Below, piece by piece: positions 24,801 through 36,502 of a stretch of 64,000 bases of DNA. The DNA is from Triplophysa rosa. Lineage: Eukaryota > Chordata > Actinopteri > Cypriniformes > Nemacheilidae. A program made the translations under genes and the position numbers. Numbering within the stretch: position 1 is the first letter of the stretch; every line of letters starts with the position of its first letter. The DNA is taken from contig NC_079891.1 in the NCBI RefSeq assembly GCF_024868665.1, positions 32,671,092 to 32,735,091 of the forward strand, written 5' to 3'. The notes under the pieces are model-generated. The model made no database searches. It saw nothing but the letters and a program-made list of their open reading frames with translations, and was not told the origin of the DNA.

Positions 24801-26749
24801 CTACTAGTTATAGGTCATTTCTTAATTATTTCTCCTAGACAGCCAGCAAAGCTAGCTGGTCAAACTGGTCAGCTGTTTGTTTTATCCTGGTGATACTGGT
24901 TGACCAGGGAAGGTATTGCTGGTTCAGCTAGTCAAAACAAAACTCTTGCTCCTGCTGCCCAGATTTTTCTCCTGAGAAAAACACCCTGTAAATCTCACAC
25001 GTCTCCTCTAGACTTTTAGAAGAGATCTCAGCATACTGTGCTCATGTGGGTTTCATACCCACATGAAATGTATATTAAATAGCTATGAAAGAGCAATATT
25101 TTGTTTAAGCTTACCCAGTTTCAATAGGCTTGAGCTACATCTTCACAGAGTTAGCCTACATTGGGCTTCATGTCTGGCCTGCAGATATTATCATTCTCAG
25201 GTCCAAAGGGAAAATCTGGGTCTTTTTAGGGATAGACATCGTGTCATTTTACACATCAGCGTTTGACCACAGCTGTAGAGACAGACAGACAGACAGAAAT
25301 GGGGCCCCAGCTTTACTTGTGGATGATAGATGATGATGGTTTTGCTCAAGCATTCCTATGGAGAATGGTTTATTTTCACTGGAAACATAACTGTCTGTGG
25401 CAAGAGTTTTGGAAGCAATTTTACTCAAAACGATGCCAAACGTCTATCCTGAAACATTGGCGCCCTCTGTAGGTGACCGATAGTCAATGCACCAGGGCAC
25501 TTTATGCATGTCTAGCAGACAAATCATTTTGGGAGTTAAAAATACTACAAACAAAACGATTTCATATTCACTTTTGAGCAATACAACAGTAATATTTGTA
25601 CATTTATTTATAGAAAAAGTAAAAAAAAATTTTTTTTTGTGATGACCTTGACAGTTCTTACGTGTCTTGTCAGTCTTTCACATTGCTGTTGGATGACTTT
25701 GTCACTCCTGCGGTTTGATTTTGTTAAAAATTCAACAGACACTGCACTGGAATGGCCACGATACAAATAAATAAAATAAATAGCCTAAAAAGCTACATTG
25801 ATGGATACGCAAAATGGATCATAAACATATAATTTAAAAAGTATCAAATCTGGTCAAGTAGAAAAACAAAACACAGTTCACTCTTAACAGTCAATTATTT
25901 ATTAATAAATATTTGTTAATCTGTGTTAATCTTTTCTGTTTACAGTAAAATGTAGATGTTAAACGAATAGGCATAACTTTGAGTGTACTCTTTTATTTCG
26001 TGTTTATTTGGTAAGACTTTTCATATTGTCCGTTTGTATTTCACATTCTTGTGGTGTCGGTGGTATTGCATATTTTTTTCTTATAAATATTGTTCAATGA
26101 AAAGCTTGTTTTTAAATATTTTTGAAAACAAAATACATTTTAATATCTGCTACTCATGCTATTTACATGCACTTAAACAAGTTAAAAGACTCGAGACTAA
26201 CTCAAAGACAAACTCTTTGTCAAGATAGGCTCAAAGATTAGATCAGAAGAAGACTACATTCAACGACTAACTCAACAACTAACTAAAAAAACTAAAGACT
26301 AAACAACTAACTTAACGACTTATTCAATGACTAACCCAAAGACCAACTCAGACTTTTATTCTTCTGGATCAGAGTGTTGTTTATTCAGCAGCTGTTGTGT
26401 TGTGTTGTGTTGTGTTAGTTATTCATCAGTGGATTTGTGGGAAAATGTGACACAAGTCCAGCTGCCCGACAGTCTGCTGAGTGAAAACAACTTGACTGTA
26501 AAGAATCCTCTGAAAACATTTGACTACAACAAACAACCTTCACTTTTCTTCATTATTCATTTGTTAATTAAATCTTGGATTAATCAACGCATTTCCTCTG
26601 GTTTCTTGTTTAATTTAATGCAATGTGATTTCCCTACATCAGCCAATCAGACTTCGCCACATGCCGTCATAAAGCTATCAGCTACCCATAACTCCTGCAT
26701 TGACCCTGGTTTCATCAAGAAAGCTCAGTGTTTTTTGGACACGTGCAGG

Positions 26750-28108
26750 ATGTGGCTCAAACTGGTGACTCTTGTGATTCTGTGTGCCACAGGCAAAACG
26801 GCTGAAAATGTTTCAGAAAGCGGTGCTGAGGAGAAGGAGCTCATCATTGCCAGAGGAAAACTGCTGGTGAGTGCTCAGTACAGTTTCTTTTAATACTGTA
26901 CGGTCAGTGTGAGAGAATTGTATATACTGTACAGCGACATTCATTTTGACACTTTCTGTGTTTTTTCTGCTTTTTACTGGCAGGCTCCCAGCGTTGTTGG
27001 ATGATCCATAAAGAAAATGCCAGAGCTCTATAAATTCCTCATGGAGCGATGGGCATTGTAGTATCCAACATTTCCTTGGATTGCTGTTAAAAAAAATGAG
27101 TCTTATGTTTCATTTTCTGTTTCCTTTTTGTTAACTATTGTATTTTTTAAAGAATATGAAATGAATAATGAATATGATAGAAAATGAAAGGCTGTTTATT
27201 TCTATATTTCTCTAATATCAAGTATAAATTACATAATATATCAAAGAAATTCAAGACGTTGTGTGATAAATAATCCTATTTCTATAAAGTTGCTTTGTTA
27301 AAACAGAATTTTACCAGCACGTTAGAAAAGTTTACAGGCCCAGAGTGCTGTATGTGTGCTGCCATATGTTTAAACATTTCAAAGCCAGAGTCAAAGGTCT
27401 TTTCCGGTTTGTCGCTGTTAACCTTAACCTGCTGCTTAAAGTCACAACCTGGAATACGAGTCAGGAGAGGATAAAACACCACGGCTGATCTTCTACAATG
27501 ACAAAGATGAGGAGGTCAAGGTAAGACAGACTTTATATGCATCATCCCACTGTGTTTTGAAGAAAAATATGGTTATTTGGACTATATGAACACACTTTCT
27601 TCTTGTCATGTAAGTGTCTGTACTAAAATGTAAAAGAAATATCATACACAAGAAAGATGGACTACTTAACAAATTGTCATTTAAGAGTTTCTAAATGACA
27701 TAAATGAACTTGTTTTATATATAGGCCTACATTATTATTGCATAAACATTCATATACTGCATCTGTCAATTTATTGATAAAGAGAATGCATATATTTGTA
27801 TATTATCATTTATATTTACTGTATTATATGTTATATTTATGTAGGAAAATGCCATGGTGACAAAAGAGGAAGAACGGGCTTTTTTATGAAATTAGGCTAT
27901 AAGAGATTGTTTTGATCATGTTAGTCTCTTTAAGGCCTCTTTCACTCATTTTTGCCTTCCTAAGGTTGTGCCTGTGAAAAAGATGAAGGCAGATGAGATC
28001 AGCAGCTTGCTGGATTCTCTTGGTTTCTATAAGAGGTCACAGAAAGGTGAGGAGGTCCCAGAGGACTTCAAACATTTCCCTTTAAAAGCGCCACGGGATG
28101 AACTATGA
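26750..28108 (+). CDS. selenoe: Selenoprotein E (fish 15-kDa selenoprotein, Fep15), TGA read as selenocysteine
   Basis: Four exons join in phase: 26750-26866, 26984-27060, 27442-27520 and 27965-28108, giving 138 residues. The start ATG opens a signal peptide (MWLKLVTLVILCATG). Exon two has an in-frame TGA at 27002-27004 in the context APSVVG-U-SIKKMPELYKF, making Sec46. The rest forms the small thioredoxin-like fold of the Sep15/SelM family (PRLIFYND, EISSLLDSLGFY). The chain ends in RDEL, an ER-retrieval signal. A SECIS-type hairpin follows in the 3' UTR. Within this family, SELENOF and SELENOM have Cys-x-x-Sec type motifs; this protein has none, which fits Fep15, known only from fish. It should reside in the ER lumen; its reaction is not known. 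Exon two would otherwise end at this TGA, so ordinary gene callers are likely to break the gene. An uncharacterised paralogue is the only alternative. Confidence 0.88.
27002..27004 (+). other. selenoe: In-frame TGA read as selenocysteine (Sec46)
   Basis: The frame set by the 26866 donor and 26983 acceptor runs through this TGA and continues open through two more splice junctions to a normal stop at 28106-28108. The residues on both sides match Sep15-family spacing before a helix. A SECIS-type hairpin lies 39 bp after the final stop. Confidence 0.85.
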
Positions 28109-28140
28109 CACCTGCTGGTTGAAGCTGGTATTGCATCCTG

Positions 28141-28200
28141 CTACACATGACGTCCAGGATCTCAAGACTTCACACAGTCAGACTCTGGACTGACACACAG
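28141..28200 (+). promoter_or_regulatory. selenoe: SECIS element (selenocysteine insertion hairpin)
   Basis: Seen by hand folding: the 5' arm has ATGAC (28147-28151), then GTCCAGGATCT, which pairs with AGACTCTGGAC before TGAC (28191-28194), 10 of 11 positions pairing if one G-T wobble is allowed. The apical loop starts with the unpaired AA at 28164-28165, 13 nt after the ATGA quartet. ATGA/AA/TGA at this spacing is the eukaryotic SECIS core recognised by SBP2. Confidence 0.82.
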
Positions 28201-28266
28201 ATGGCAGTTTGTTCTACCACTCGTTTTACTACTACTTGTTTTAATCTCACAGTGTATGGATTTTAC

Positions 28267-28272
28267 AATAAA
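28267..28272 (+). promoter_or_regulatory. Poly(A) signal of selenoe
   Basis: AATAAA 160 bp after the selenoe stop and just past the SECIS hairpin, so the mature 3' UTR would keep the SECIS. Confidence 0.65.
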
Positions 28273-28558
28273 CTTTAATATAAAATCTTTTTCTCTTTGT
28301 TATGCTAATTTACAAAAAACGACCACACATGGCCATTACAGAAAATTTACAATTAAAGTAAGAATAACTGTGGTAAGAACAGTAATTTGGTAACTATAGT
28401 AAGCATGGTACATTTCTGTAAGAGTGACGTCTATAATCCTGCTGTCAGACTCCATCTGTTTAGACGGATTTAATCTGGTGAGCTCTTGGGTGGCTCTAAT
28501 TAATCTAACAACACACAATCCAAATGGGAGATGTACGCATGTCTGGATGGTGTTGATC

Positions 28559-31500
28559 ATGCCTGTGTTTTACACACCTATACCTCAGAATCTGAGAGTG
28601 GGTTTGGCTAATGTCAGCGGCTCAGTGTTTTTAAATAACAGGACGAGAGACAGTGAAGACCTCAGGGACTTTTATCAAGATAATGAAGGTGAGACGTGCA
28701 GTCTAGATTATATATCGTAGGTTACAAAATGTGTTGCTTTTTCATAAATCGCAAGTGGATATAAAAAGATAATGTAAATAAAGCACTAGGTGAGCACTAC
28801 TGCTGTTAAGCATTTTACATGAATTGAATATAAAATAAGCTTTCATAGTCTTGAAATGTTTTTAAAGTCAATGAAAATGTTAGTAGTAATCTAATATATT
28901 TAATAGCGCCATAAGAAAATGTATCACTGTACAAAATCACTTTTAATAATCTGACTTCTATTTGACTAATGACTTGAAAACCCCAAAATTTGATTTAAAT
29001 AACAATTTAAGTCAGCTTTTAAACTAAAGTTTTCAGTTTTTTCAGTGATGGAATTTCTTATGGAGCTATTATATATATTATATAACATTTTTTTTAAGTG
29101 ATCACAAACGTAATATCTCAAATAGAGACAGAAGTCACATTTTTTCTTAACATTTATCTTGAACTGTGCTTGTTTAGTCAGAGATTTTGATATAAATTTA
29201 TACAAATATTTTTAAATATTTCTCATCAAAATCTTCCAAGACCGAATGATCTGAGCTGTGATATTCAAATGATAATAAACTTTTCTCTAAAATGAAAGAC
29301 AATCTTACTAAAGCATCTGGGACTATAAAAACATAGCCACTAATAAAATTGTTCTTTGATTTTTGCCTCTATTGCTTTACAGTAATGTGACACTATTTAT
29401 GGAAGTTTAAAATATTCTCATAAGACACTGATTATGAAGATTATGTTATTCGGTTTACCCCAGGTGTTGAAAGACATCTATAATGGACAATTTAAAAAGC
29501 AATTACATTTGATTAAACATCATTACTGAGTGAATATGGTGTTAAGTGATCTTATCAAACCTGTCGATCTTTCATGATGACTCACCTGATGTTTCTGTGT
29601 TCATCAGCGTGTACTGAGGTCTCCTCTCAACTTCCACTGCAGATGCTGCTCTATTTCAACAGCTTCTTCTTTCCTTTCTGGTGGATTTCTGAGGTTGTTA
29701 TGCTAAACGTGAAGGTGTGTCAGGTCCTCTATAAACAAATCATTTTATGTCATTCAAACTCATATATAAACCAAATGTCAGAACAGCTGTATCAAGATAC
29801 ATTTAAAATGCTTGTTGTGCTACAACAAATAGTTATACATAATGTATCAATTTAAATAATGTATCATTTGTGTTTCATCATGCTTTACATTACAATGTAA
29901 CATTTACACTTTGTTACATTTTGCTTTACATTACAGAAATTAGAATGCTGTCAAAAACAAACAAAAAAATCCAAGTGGTCCCAAAAGTATAGGTTTAATT
30001 TTCCTTTAAATTTGGAGGGTGAGATTAAATTTGATCATTTTAATGAAAACACATGTCACAAGCCAACTGAGGTTAATAGCAAATGAGAAGCTTTGAACTA
30101 TCTGAAAATGCTTTCAAATAAGGTCATTTATTATTTTGTCCCTCTGTGTTTTGGAAATTGTCAGGCGCAAGGTTATTTTAGTTCACTAAAATTAAAACTT
30201 TGAAAACGCTCCTGTTCATTAAAATCAAATCAAATATTGACCTAAAAATTATTGGAAAAACTTAAACTAAATGAAAAATTGAAATGTTGCCTAAAACATA
30301 AGTTTAAAGCACTCAAATTATTATAATAAACAAAATAAATAAACTAAAATAAAACTAAAATAAAAATGAATTAATCTTATAGCAACATAAAAAATAAACA
30401 AATTAATCATAAAATGACAAAAGCGTATACAAAAATTGCAAAAACTTTAACTAAAATTAACATGAAAACGAAAAATCTAAAAATGAAAGCTAATTGAAAA
30501 TATTAATAAAACTAAATAAAACTAAAATCAAAACTATAATAACCCAGGTGCAGTGACTTGGCTGTAAATTATTATTACAATAAATGTATGAACATCAAAT
30601 CCATTATTGCATCCGCTGCCAGGCCATTAGCAGAGAGTGTTCAACACTAAAATCACTCTTGCATCCGTGATAATGACCTGTCGCTTCCAGCTCGAGTGAT
30701 TCTATAGAGTGATTCATTAGCTTTCCTGTGGCTCAGTGGTTAGAGCACGGCGCTAACAATGCCACAGTCATGTGTTCGATCCCAGGGGATTGCATATAGT
30801 CAGAAACAAATGTATAGTACAATGCAATGTAAGTTGCTTTGGATAAAAGTGTCTGCCAAATGCATAAATGTAAATGTATAGAGAGTATGCATGTCTTGTC
30901 ACTTTACCATGTGAGCACGCCAGAGCGCGCCCCTGTGGGTGGCAAAATGACTGCTTACAATATCAGGAAACGCAATTCCGCGCACTTGATTCCTTTGTAA
31001 GTCATAGGGAAGTCGTAGGGATCACCGTCGAGTCCAGCTGCTTGTCATTTCTGCAAATAATTGCGTGTTTGAGAGCCGGTTTCTTTGTTTCTCCTATTCT
31101 CCTCAGCCATTTTGCTGGGTGTTTTGCCACCCAGGCAGGGGCGGACTGGCCATCTGGCGTTCTGGAAGTTTTCCCGGTGGGCCGCTAACGTATGGGGCCA
31201 CACGCTTGGGCCGCTCAGACTGACGTATTATAAATGCGAATGCACGCACTGCGAATGCAGAAGACACGTATGCATGCCACATACCCCCCCGGTCGACAGA
31301 ACCGACCATGCACCCCTAACCCCCCACCCCCCGTCGACAGAAATGATGGAGGGGCGATGTGGGCCAAAAAAGCCAGGGCCGATTTTTCTTCCCAGTCCAG
31401 CCCTGCACCCAGGGGACACGTCCGACATGTTCACGTGGGAAAGGGACATCAATGCATACCCTCTATTATTGTATATATCCCATTTTTTTATATATTTATG

Positions 31501-32465
31501 TAAGAAACTGCTAATGGATGGGTAGCAAAGCATCTTGAGGGGGCAACCATGATGACATAAGATATTTTTATTAAAATATACCTGTAAGAGAGCAAGGTTG
31601 TTGCAATCACAGTTATTCAAGATGCTAGCATTAGCATTTCTAATTTCAAGAAAGAAGACTTCACACTATAATTCACTGAACACCTCTCTCAATTATATTA
31701 TATATATCTCAGAAATATTTTCAGGGTCATACTAACTTTTTTCTTACCTCCTCTTTAGTTTTCTTTACTGCCCGTGTATTACCAGTGTTTGCTGGTGACA
31801 GGACTGGTGCTGATTAGCATATTTGAAGTGTTGCGTGTGTATCTGGGTTACGTCGGGAACCTCAAAGAGAAGGTAAATACTGAAGAAACTTTATAAAAAA
31901 ATTCATTAGAACAGCCGGCATTGGCCTCATAGCATCTCTAATGCTTGTGTGAGAGAAACTAATACAGAAAAAAATAAAACAAATGGGAAAGGAATCAAAA
32001 GTTCATTTATATTTAAAGGGTCACAAATGTTTAAATCAAACATATTTATATACATCAAAACTAGTTTCTAAAAGATTATATATAGCCTTTATGGCTTATA
32101 ACAGTAGTATTTTATGCATAACATTTACCTTTCTTTCTCTTGAGGTTCCAGAGTTAGCTGGATTCTGGCTGCTGTCCTTCCTCTTCCAGCTGCCAATCCT
32201 CCTCTTCTTCATGACGGATCCAGACATCATCATCCTGCCTCTGGAGCGAGCCGTTCACTCTCTCTACCTGGCCTTCCTGCTGGCCGAGATCCTGGCATCC
32301 TTTCTCGCCCTGCGTGTCATGACTCGTAAACTCGCCCTGCAGTTTCACATGAGGCAGTTTGGTCCCGTACAGAGTCTTCATACAGTAGATGCCCTGCCTA
32401 TGCTTGGACTCTCATGTGGGACCAGGAGTGTGTTGCCTGTGATGGACATCCCTCAGCCCCAGTGA
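28559..32465 (+). CDS. tmem17: Transmembrane protein 17 (ciliary transition zone)
   Basis: Exons 28559-28688, 29608-29714, 31759-31872 and 32145-32465 join in phase to 223 residues. Family landmarks are SVFLNNRTRDSEDLRDFY in exon one, SSQLPLQMLLYFN before helix one, VYLGYVGNLKEKVPELAGFW across the exon three/four junction, and LPLERAVH before the last helix. Four hydrophobic spans lie near residues 54-76, 88-108, 121-139 and 155-175. TMEM17 belongs to the MKS/B9 complex at the ciliary transition zone, which gates membrane proteins into the cilium. Start: the ATG at 28559 gives an N-terminus of the expected length; an in-frame ATG at 28547 would add only four residues. The C-terminal tail is slightly longer than the 198-residue human protein. 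Intron two holds a SINE and a hAT-like MITE. Confidence 0.9.
30170..30540. repeat. A-rich interspersed repeat in tmem17 intron 2
   Basis: Dense AAAATAAAACTAAAAT-type sequence, resembling the reverse complement of the T-rich tract at 22615-22865, so probably one repeat family in opposite orientations. Confidence 0.4.
30721..30879 (+). mobile_element. tRNA-derived SINE with L2-type tail, tmem17 intron 2
   Basis: Box A TGGCTCAGTGGTTAGAGCA, box B GTGTTCGATCCCAGG, and tail TTGCTTTGGATAAAAGTGTC then CCAAATGCATAAATGTAAAT. Complete head-to-tail copy. Confidence 0.85.
31136..31405. mobile_element. hAT-type MITE in tmem17 intron 2
   Basis: Begins CAGGGGCGGACTGGCC, ends CAGTCCAGCCCTG; CACCCAGG is duplicated at 31128-31135 and 31406-31413. 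The GC-rich interior has two CCCCCC-GTCGACAGAA units. Confidence 0.85.
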
Positions 32466-32949
32466 GATCTGGCATATTATGGAGATTGGTGTATCCTGGT
32501 GGTTAAAAATCGAGGCTTGTAAGTTAACCAAACAGCTGTTGGTTCCTTTTGTGACCTTAAAGTACAAGGTAGGAGACATTGGGGCAATTGGTAACGTTGA
32601 TCTTCATGTTCTTAGATCAACATTATTGCTGGTCCTACCTTTGGATTAACCAATCTGATTGTAGGATTTGGTTTTGGGTCAATGTTAGGTTTAAGACTGG
32701 GTCAGGGGCTTCTGATTTTAGGGATAAGATGTGGCTAGAATTGAGGTTATGAATATTAAGTAAGCTTGAAGTATAAGAAGAACTGACAGCAAAGTTCATA
32801 TGGAACAAACAAATTATACAGATTTTGCCAAAATATCTCGACCATGTCGTTACATGGGTACTCTGAATTTTGTTTATTTTGCAGAAAAGCTATCAAATAT
32901 GTCATGCATGTGTGACAACATGCCCCGGTCTTCCTTCAATCAACAAAAC

Positions 32950-32955
32950 AATAAA
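32950..32955 (+). promoter_or_regulatory. Candidate poly(A) signal of tmem17
   Basis: AATAAA about 485 bp after the tmem17 stop codon; no earlier canonical hexamer was noticed. Confidence 0.45.
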
Positions 32956-35900
32956 TATTATACTATTTCTTATATTATAGTATAGTATATTGTATTATAT
33001 TCTGTATAGAAACAAATAAGGATTTCATGAAAAAAATGGTGGCAAAGAAAAAATCCACTACTTTTTCTTATGTGGCATATAATATGGTATAACTAGAAAT
33101 ATATATAACTAGGCTTGTTTATTATTCAAAATGACCAAAACACTAATAAACATTTTGATTTGTAATTATTTAGTTTACTGTAATGCTCACTTTGTCTTAT
33201 TTTAAGTTATCTAGAGCCCCTGGCATTCTGAGAAGCGAAGCATGTAAAACAGTGTAATTCGTCTTTTAACCACATGGTGTCGCTCTGAGACTCTCGTCAG
33301 ATCTCAAATGAGCACAGCCGGAATGAGTCATCAGGAGGCTGAACTCCCGTGCTGAGGATACACACATTATACCATAAGCATCTCTCTCCTGTGAAATATG
33401 ACAGAATTGCATCCAAACTCCAATTATTTGTATGATACACGTGACGTTTTCCAACTAACCTATAACATACACAATGCATGAATAATATGTTCTCAATGGT
33501 GCATGGTTGTATCTTTTCCATACAACAAAGCTTGTGTTGCATTTTAATACTTCAGCTGATTATGAATGCATTAAGAGATCTTTACGACATGTTGCCAAAA
33601 TTCAGTATTCATTCATACAGATCGTTAGTCTTGTGTTTGTTTTTGACGATTTGTGCCACACACAAACATCTGTTCCCATCTTAAATAGCTCTGGAGATCT
33701 GAGGGCTTCGCGAGAAGATAAAAGGAACTCGTACACCGTGTTGACTCCCGCTTTACATCTGAGCAGTAATTTGGCAGTTCCCAGAGAGATGGAGGGAAAG
33801 AGAGAAGGAAATATTTCCTCTCTTCTCAGTCTCTCCGTCACTGTAATAGTTTGCAGTGACAGATTACACTATGCAGCAATTAACGCAGAACATAATTCAT
33901 TATACAAGACAAAACTTCTCAACTGTCTCATGACACGAATCAAGTATGATCCAGTTGCCCATATACAAAGTATGAAAATTATGAATTCAGAATCATGAAA
34001 CACTCGCAGCATGCTGCTGACCTGACCTCAGATTTGGTGTGGGAGTTAATAGTGTGTGAGGAGACACTTACCCCACGAGACAAGGCACGAAATTGGGTTC
34101 ATGAGAACGAGATTTTTACTTGAATAAATCCTCAATTTTGAAATATATCACAAAACGGTCTTTAATTCAACTGAAAATCATTAGATAAAAAATGTATGCT
34201 GCACATTAAGATCAGCTTGTTGGCTAATAAATGTCATTCATGCCTACAGTATATTTGAATAAATTAGGCTATAATATGATTCAAATGTGGCAGGGGCATC
34301 TTCAACAGATCACCTTGACGAGAAATCTTGTCACGTTTAAATCTCGTGAGATCTTGCGGCACGAGATCTTAGGCTTGTTTGAAAAGAAGACGAGAGTAGG
34401 CGTCTGCAGTGAGGGGAGGAGTGAAGAGCGCAGGCAAGACGGACACTTCCCAAATCGCGCTGTCGAGTCGACTGGAAACGTCAGCAATGGAATAGATCGC
34501 GTTCACGTTTTTTATCGCATTTTTCTTGGGCCAACTGAGTTTAAAAGTGAGAAATGTTCTAAATCGTATATTAGACAAAGTCTCAACCATGTCAAGGCTG
34601 TCCGAAAGAATTTAGACATGTTCTTTGACAAACGAATGCTTAAACTTAGAACCTCCGATTTCAAGTTTCCAGTTTCCCCCCCCAAAAAAATATATACATT
34701 TCAAAATTGTATGTGATATTTAGGCCTATCCTTCTGGGGAGTTCCTATATTGTGTAAATTCTGTAACTCATTTCCAGAAAACACAGACCCTATTTTTTCA
34801 GAGCATATTTTTCTTTAATTCCTGGACAAAGTGCAATAATTGTGGTTAAATGAGTAAAATGTTGCGAATTTAACATGTCGTTTATAAAAAATGTAATATG
34901 GAAACTGTGAAAAAGGAGGTCAAACTTTTTTTATATTAATAACTTACTTTTGTTAGCTAAGAATTTAAATTCCAAATGTATTTTTTTAATTGTTTGTAGT
35001 ATTTAATTTGGGACAATATTTAAAAATGCTGAAAAGCAAATAATAAAAAGCTGGAATTTTGTTAGACTTATTCGACAATATAAATTATATTTCTTGTTTT
35101 GAATTTATAAATATGAATGGATTGAACATTTTGATTTTTTTTCTTTCTTTTTTGTCTTTGTTGTTTGGTTTGTATTATCTTTTATTATTTTTTCTCGTCT
35201 GTTTTTCAATGTAAACTGTATACCATCTTGTTTTGTAATGTTTTTGTTATACTTTAATAAAAAAGCGCTTTTTATCGCAGATGAAATCTATGCAATTGAG
35301 TTGCCACTGCTTTTACATCAAGGTGGTTATGAGGACTATATATTTCACGTGTGTTTTTTCCACATATAAATCTCAAAACCTATAGGCCTACACTTCAGTT
35401 AATGGACTTATTAATGGAACACTTAAGAAAAAAGATATCAGCTGACATTCTCGCCCAATGAGCATTTAAGCTGTGTCGTCAGCAAGTTGTTTCCCATCGT
35501 GCTTTTCATCAGCGCAGTTGGTGGAGAGCAACTGCGCCCGACTGAAGAATCCGATACAGCCGCCTGGCCGTCGCGAGAGTTTTTTGACGTCAGCATGACA
35601 TCAGAGCAAGGCGGACGTAACTCGGACACATTTCTTACCGGCATGCATATCGCGCTGATCACCGGTGATCGGTTCTCAGAATTTGGCCATCTCAAACGAG
35701 CCTCTTGTCACATCCCTGGGAGAATCAATCGAGGAATTAAAACGTTATTCAAAATAGTAAAGCTTACATAATTGCCACTTCAATTACATTATTGAATCAA
35801 TAGGAAATCTATGGTTTACCGCTAAATAAAATGGGAAAAACTGTTAAAAGACACTTACATTTGCAGCAATTTGCAGCTTTGTTTTCTAGCATATCAACCA

Positions 35901-36500
35901 CTTGTTTATAATCACTGGAACATCATAATTATCAGTGCTTGCATTTTTAAGTAGTCCAGGGGCTTTATTTATAAAAACTTGTGTACGCACAGATTTGATC
36001 GTGAAATCCACGGCAACGTTCATATTTATAAAAACGGGTTTTGACATTTTGTGAAACCTGTGCAACTAAGCATGCGGCTATCTGCATTTTTCTAAGGGAT
36101 GAGCATACTTTATGCAAAATGGATTGTTTGTGAAGGCTTTCTGGGGTTTTGTGAATTTTCTCAAAATGTTCCATCATTTTACAAATATAGCGTACATTTA
36201 AATGAATACGAAACATCAGAGTTTGCAAAACAACATGCTTTAAAATTTTCTGAATAACACTGTGACTGGTATTGGGACAAAACTCATTCTTCTTTGTTTA
36301 TGTTCCAGAACTATGAATGTGAAGAGGCTGAATTTGGGATTGTACAGTACAGACAACAACAACAAGTATCTACATCATTTGGGCAGAAGTCTGAAATCAA
36401 TTGTTGATCCTGGAGACGAACCAGATGGCACTTGCATGTGTGTAAATTCGAAACCTACGCAGTGTCACCATTGGATGTGGGATTTTGGACTCATTTATGC
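32956..36500. other. Intergenic, no gene seen
   Basis: Contains pieces of common fish repeats: a CACGAGA-rich element (about 34070-34380, inverted ATCTCGTGAGATC pieces) and a GGGGC-TTTATTTATAAAA type MITE piece (35955-36120). ORFs at 33507-33998 and 34231-34716 have no domain or splice context. Confidence 0.4.
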
Positions 36501-36502
36501 CC

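Larger units (their letters stand above)
21816..26749. other. Intergenic, no gene seen
   Basis: Holds a (CT)n tract (22219-22256), a T-rich low-complexity tract (22640-22860), an AAGTGTACTT-rich repeat (24140-24800) and a short AGAC run (25278-25300). ORFs, including the long upstream extension of the selenoe first exon (26327 onwards), lack domain or splice support. Confidence 0.45.

Noticed and set aside
26327..26749. Upstream extension of the selenoe first-exon frame
   Set aside because: The longer frame has no signal peptide or domain; the ATG at 26750 opens a clear signal peptide and gives the expected family length.
33507..33998. 163-codon plus-strand ORF
   Set aside because: No domain, no splice or poly(A) context, composition like the surrounding non-coding DNA.
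34231..34716. 161-codon plus-strand ORF
   Set aside because: Overlaps repeated CACGAGA/ATCTCGTG sequence typical of a fish MITE; no recognisable protein.
35487..35771. 94-codon ORF in a GC-richer patch
   Set aside because: Opposite-strand ORF of similar length and no domain; more likely old repeat DNA.
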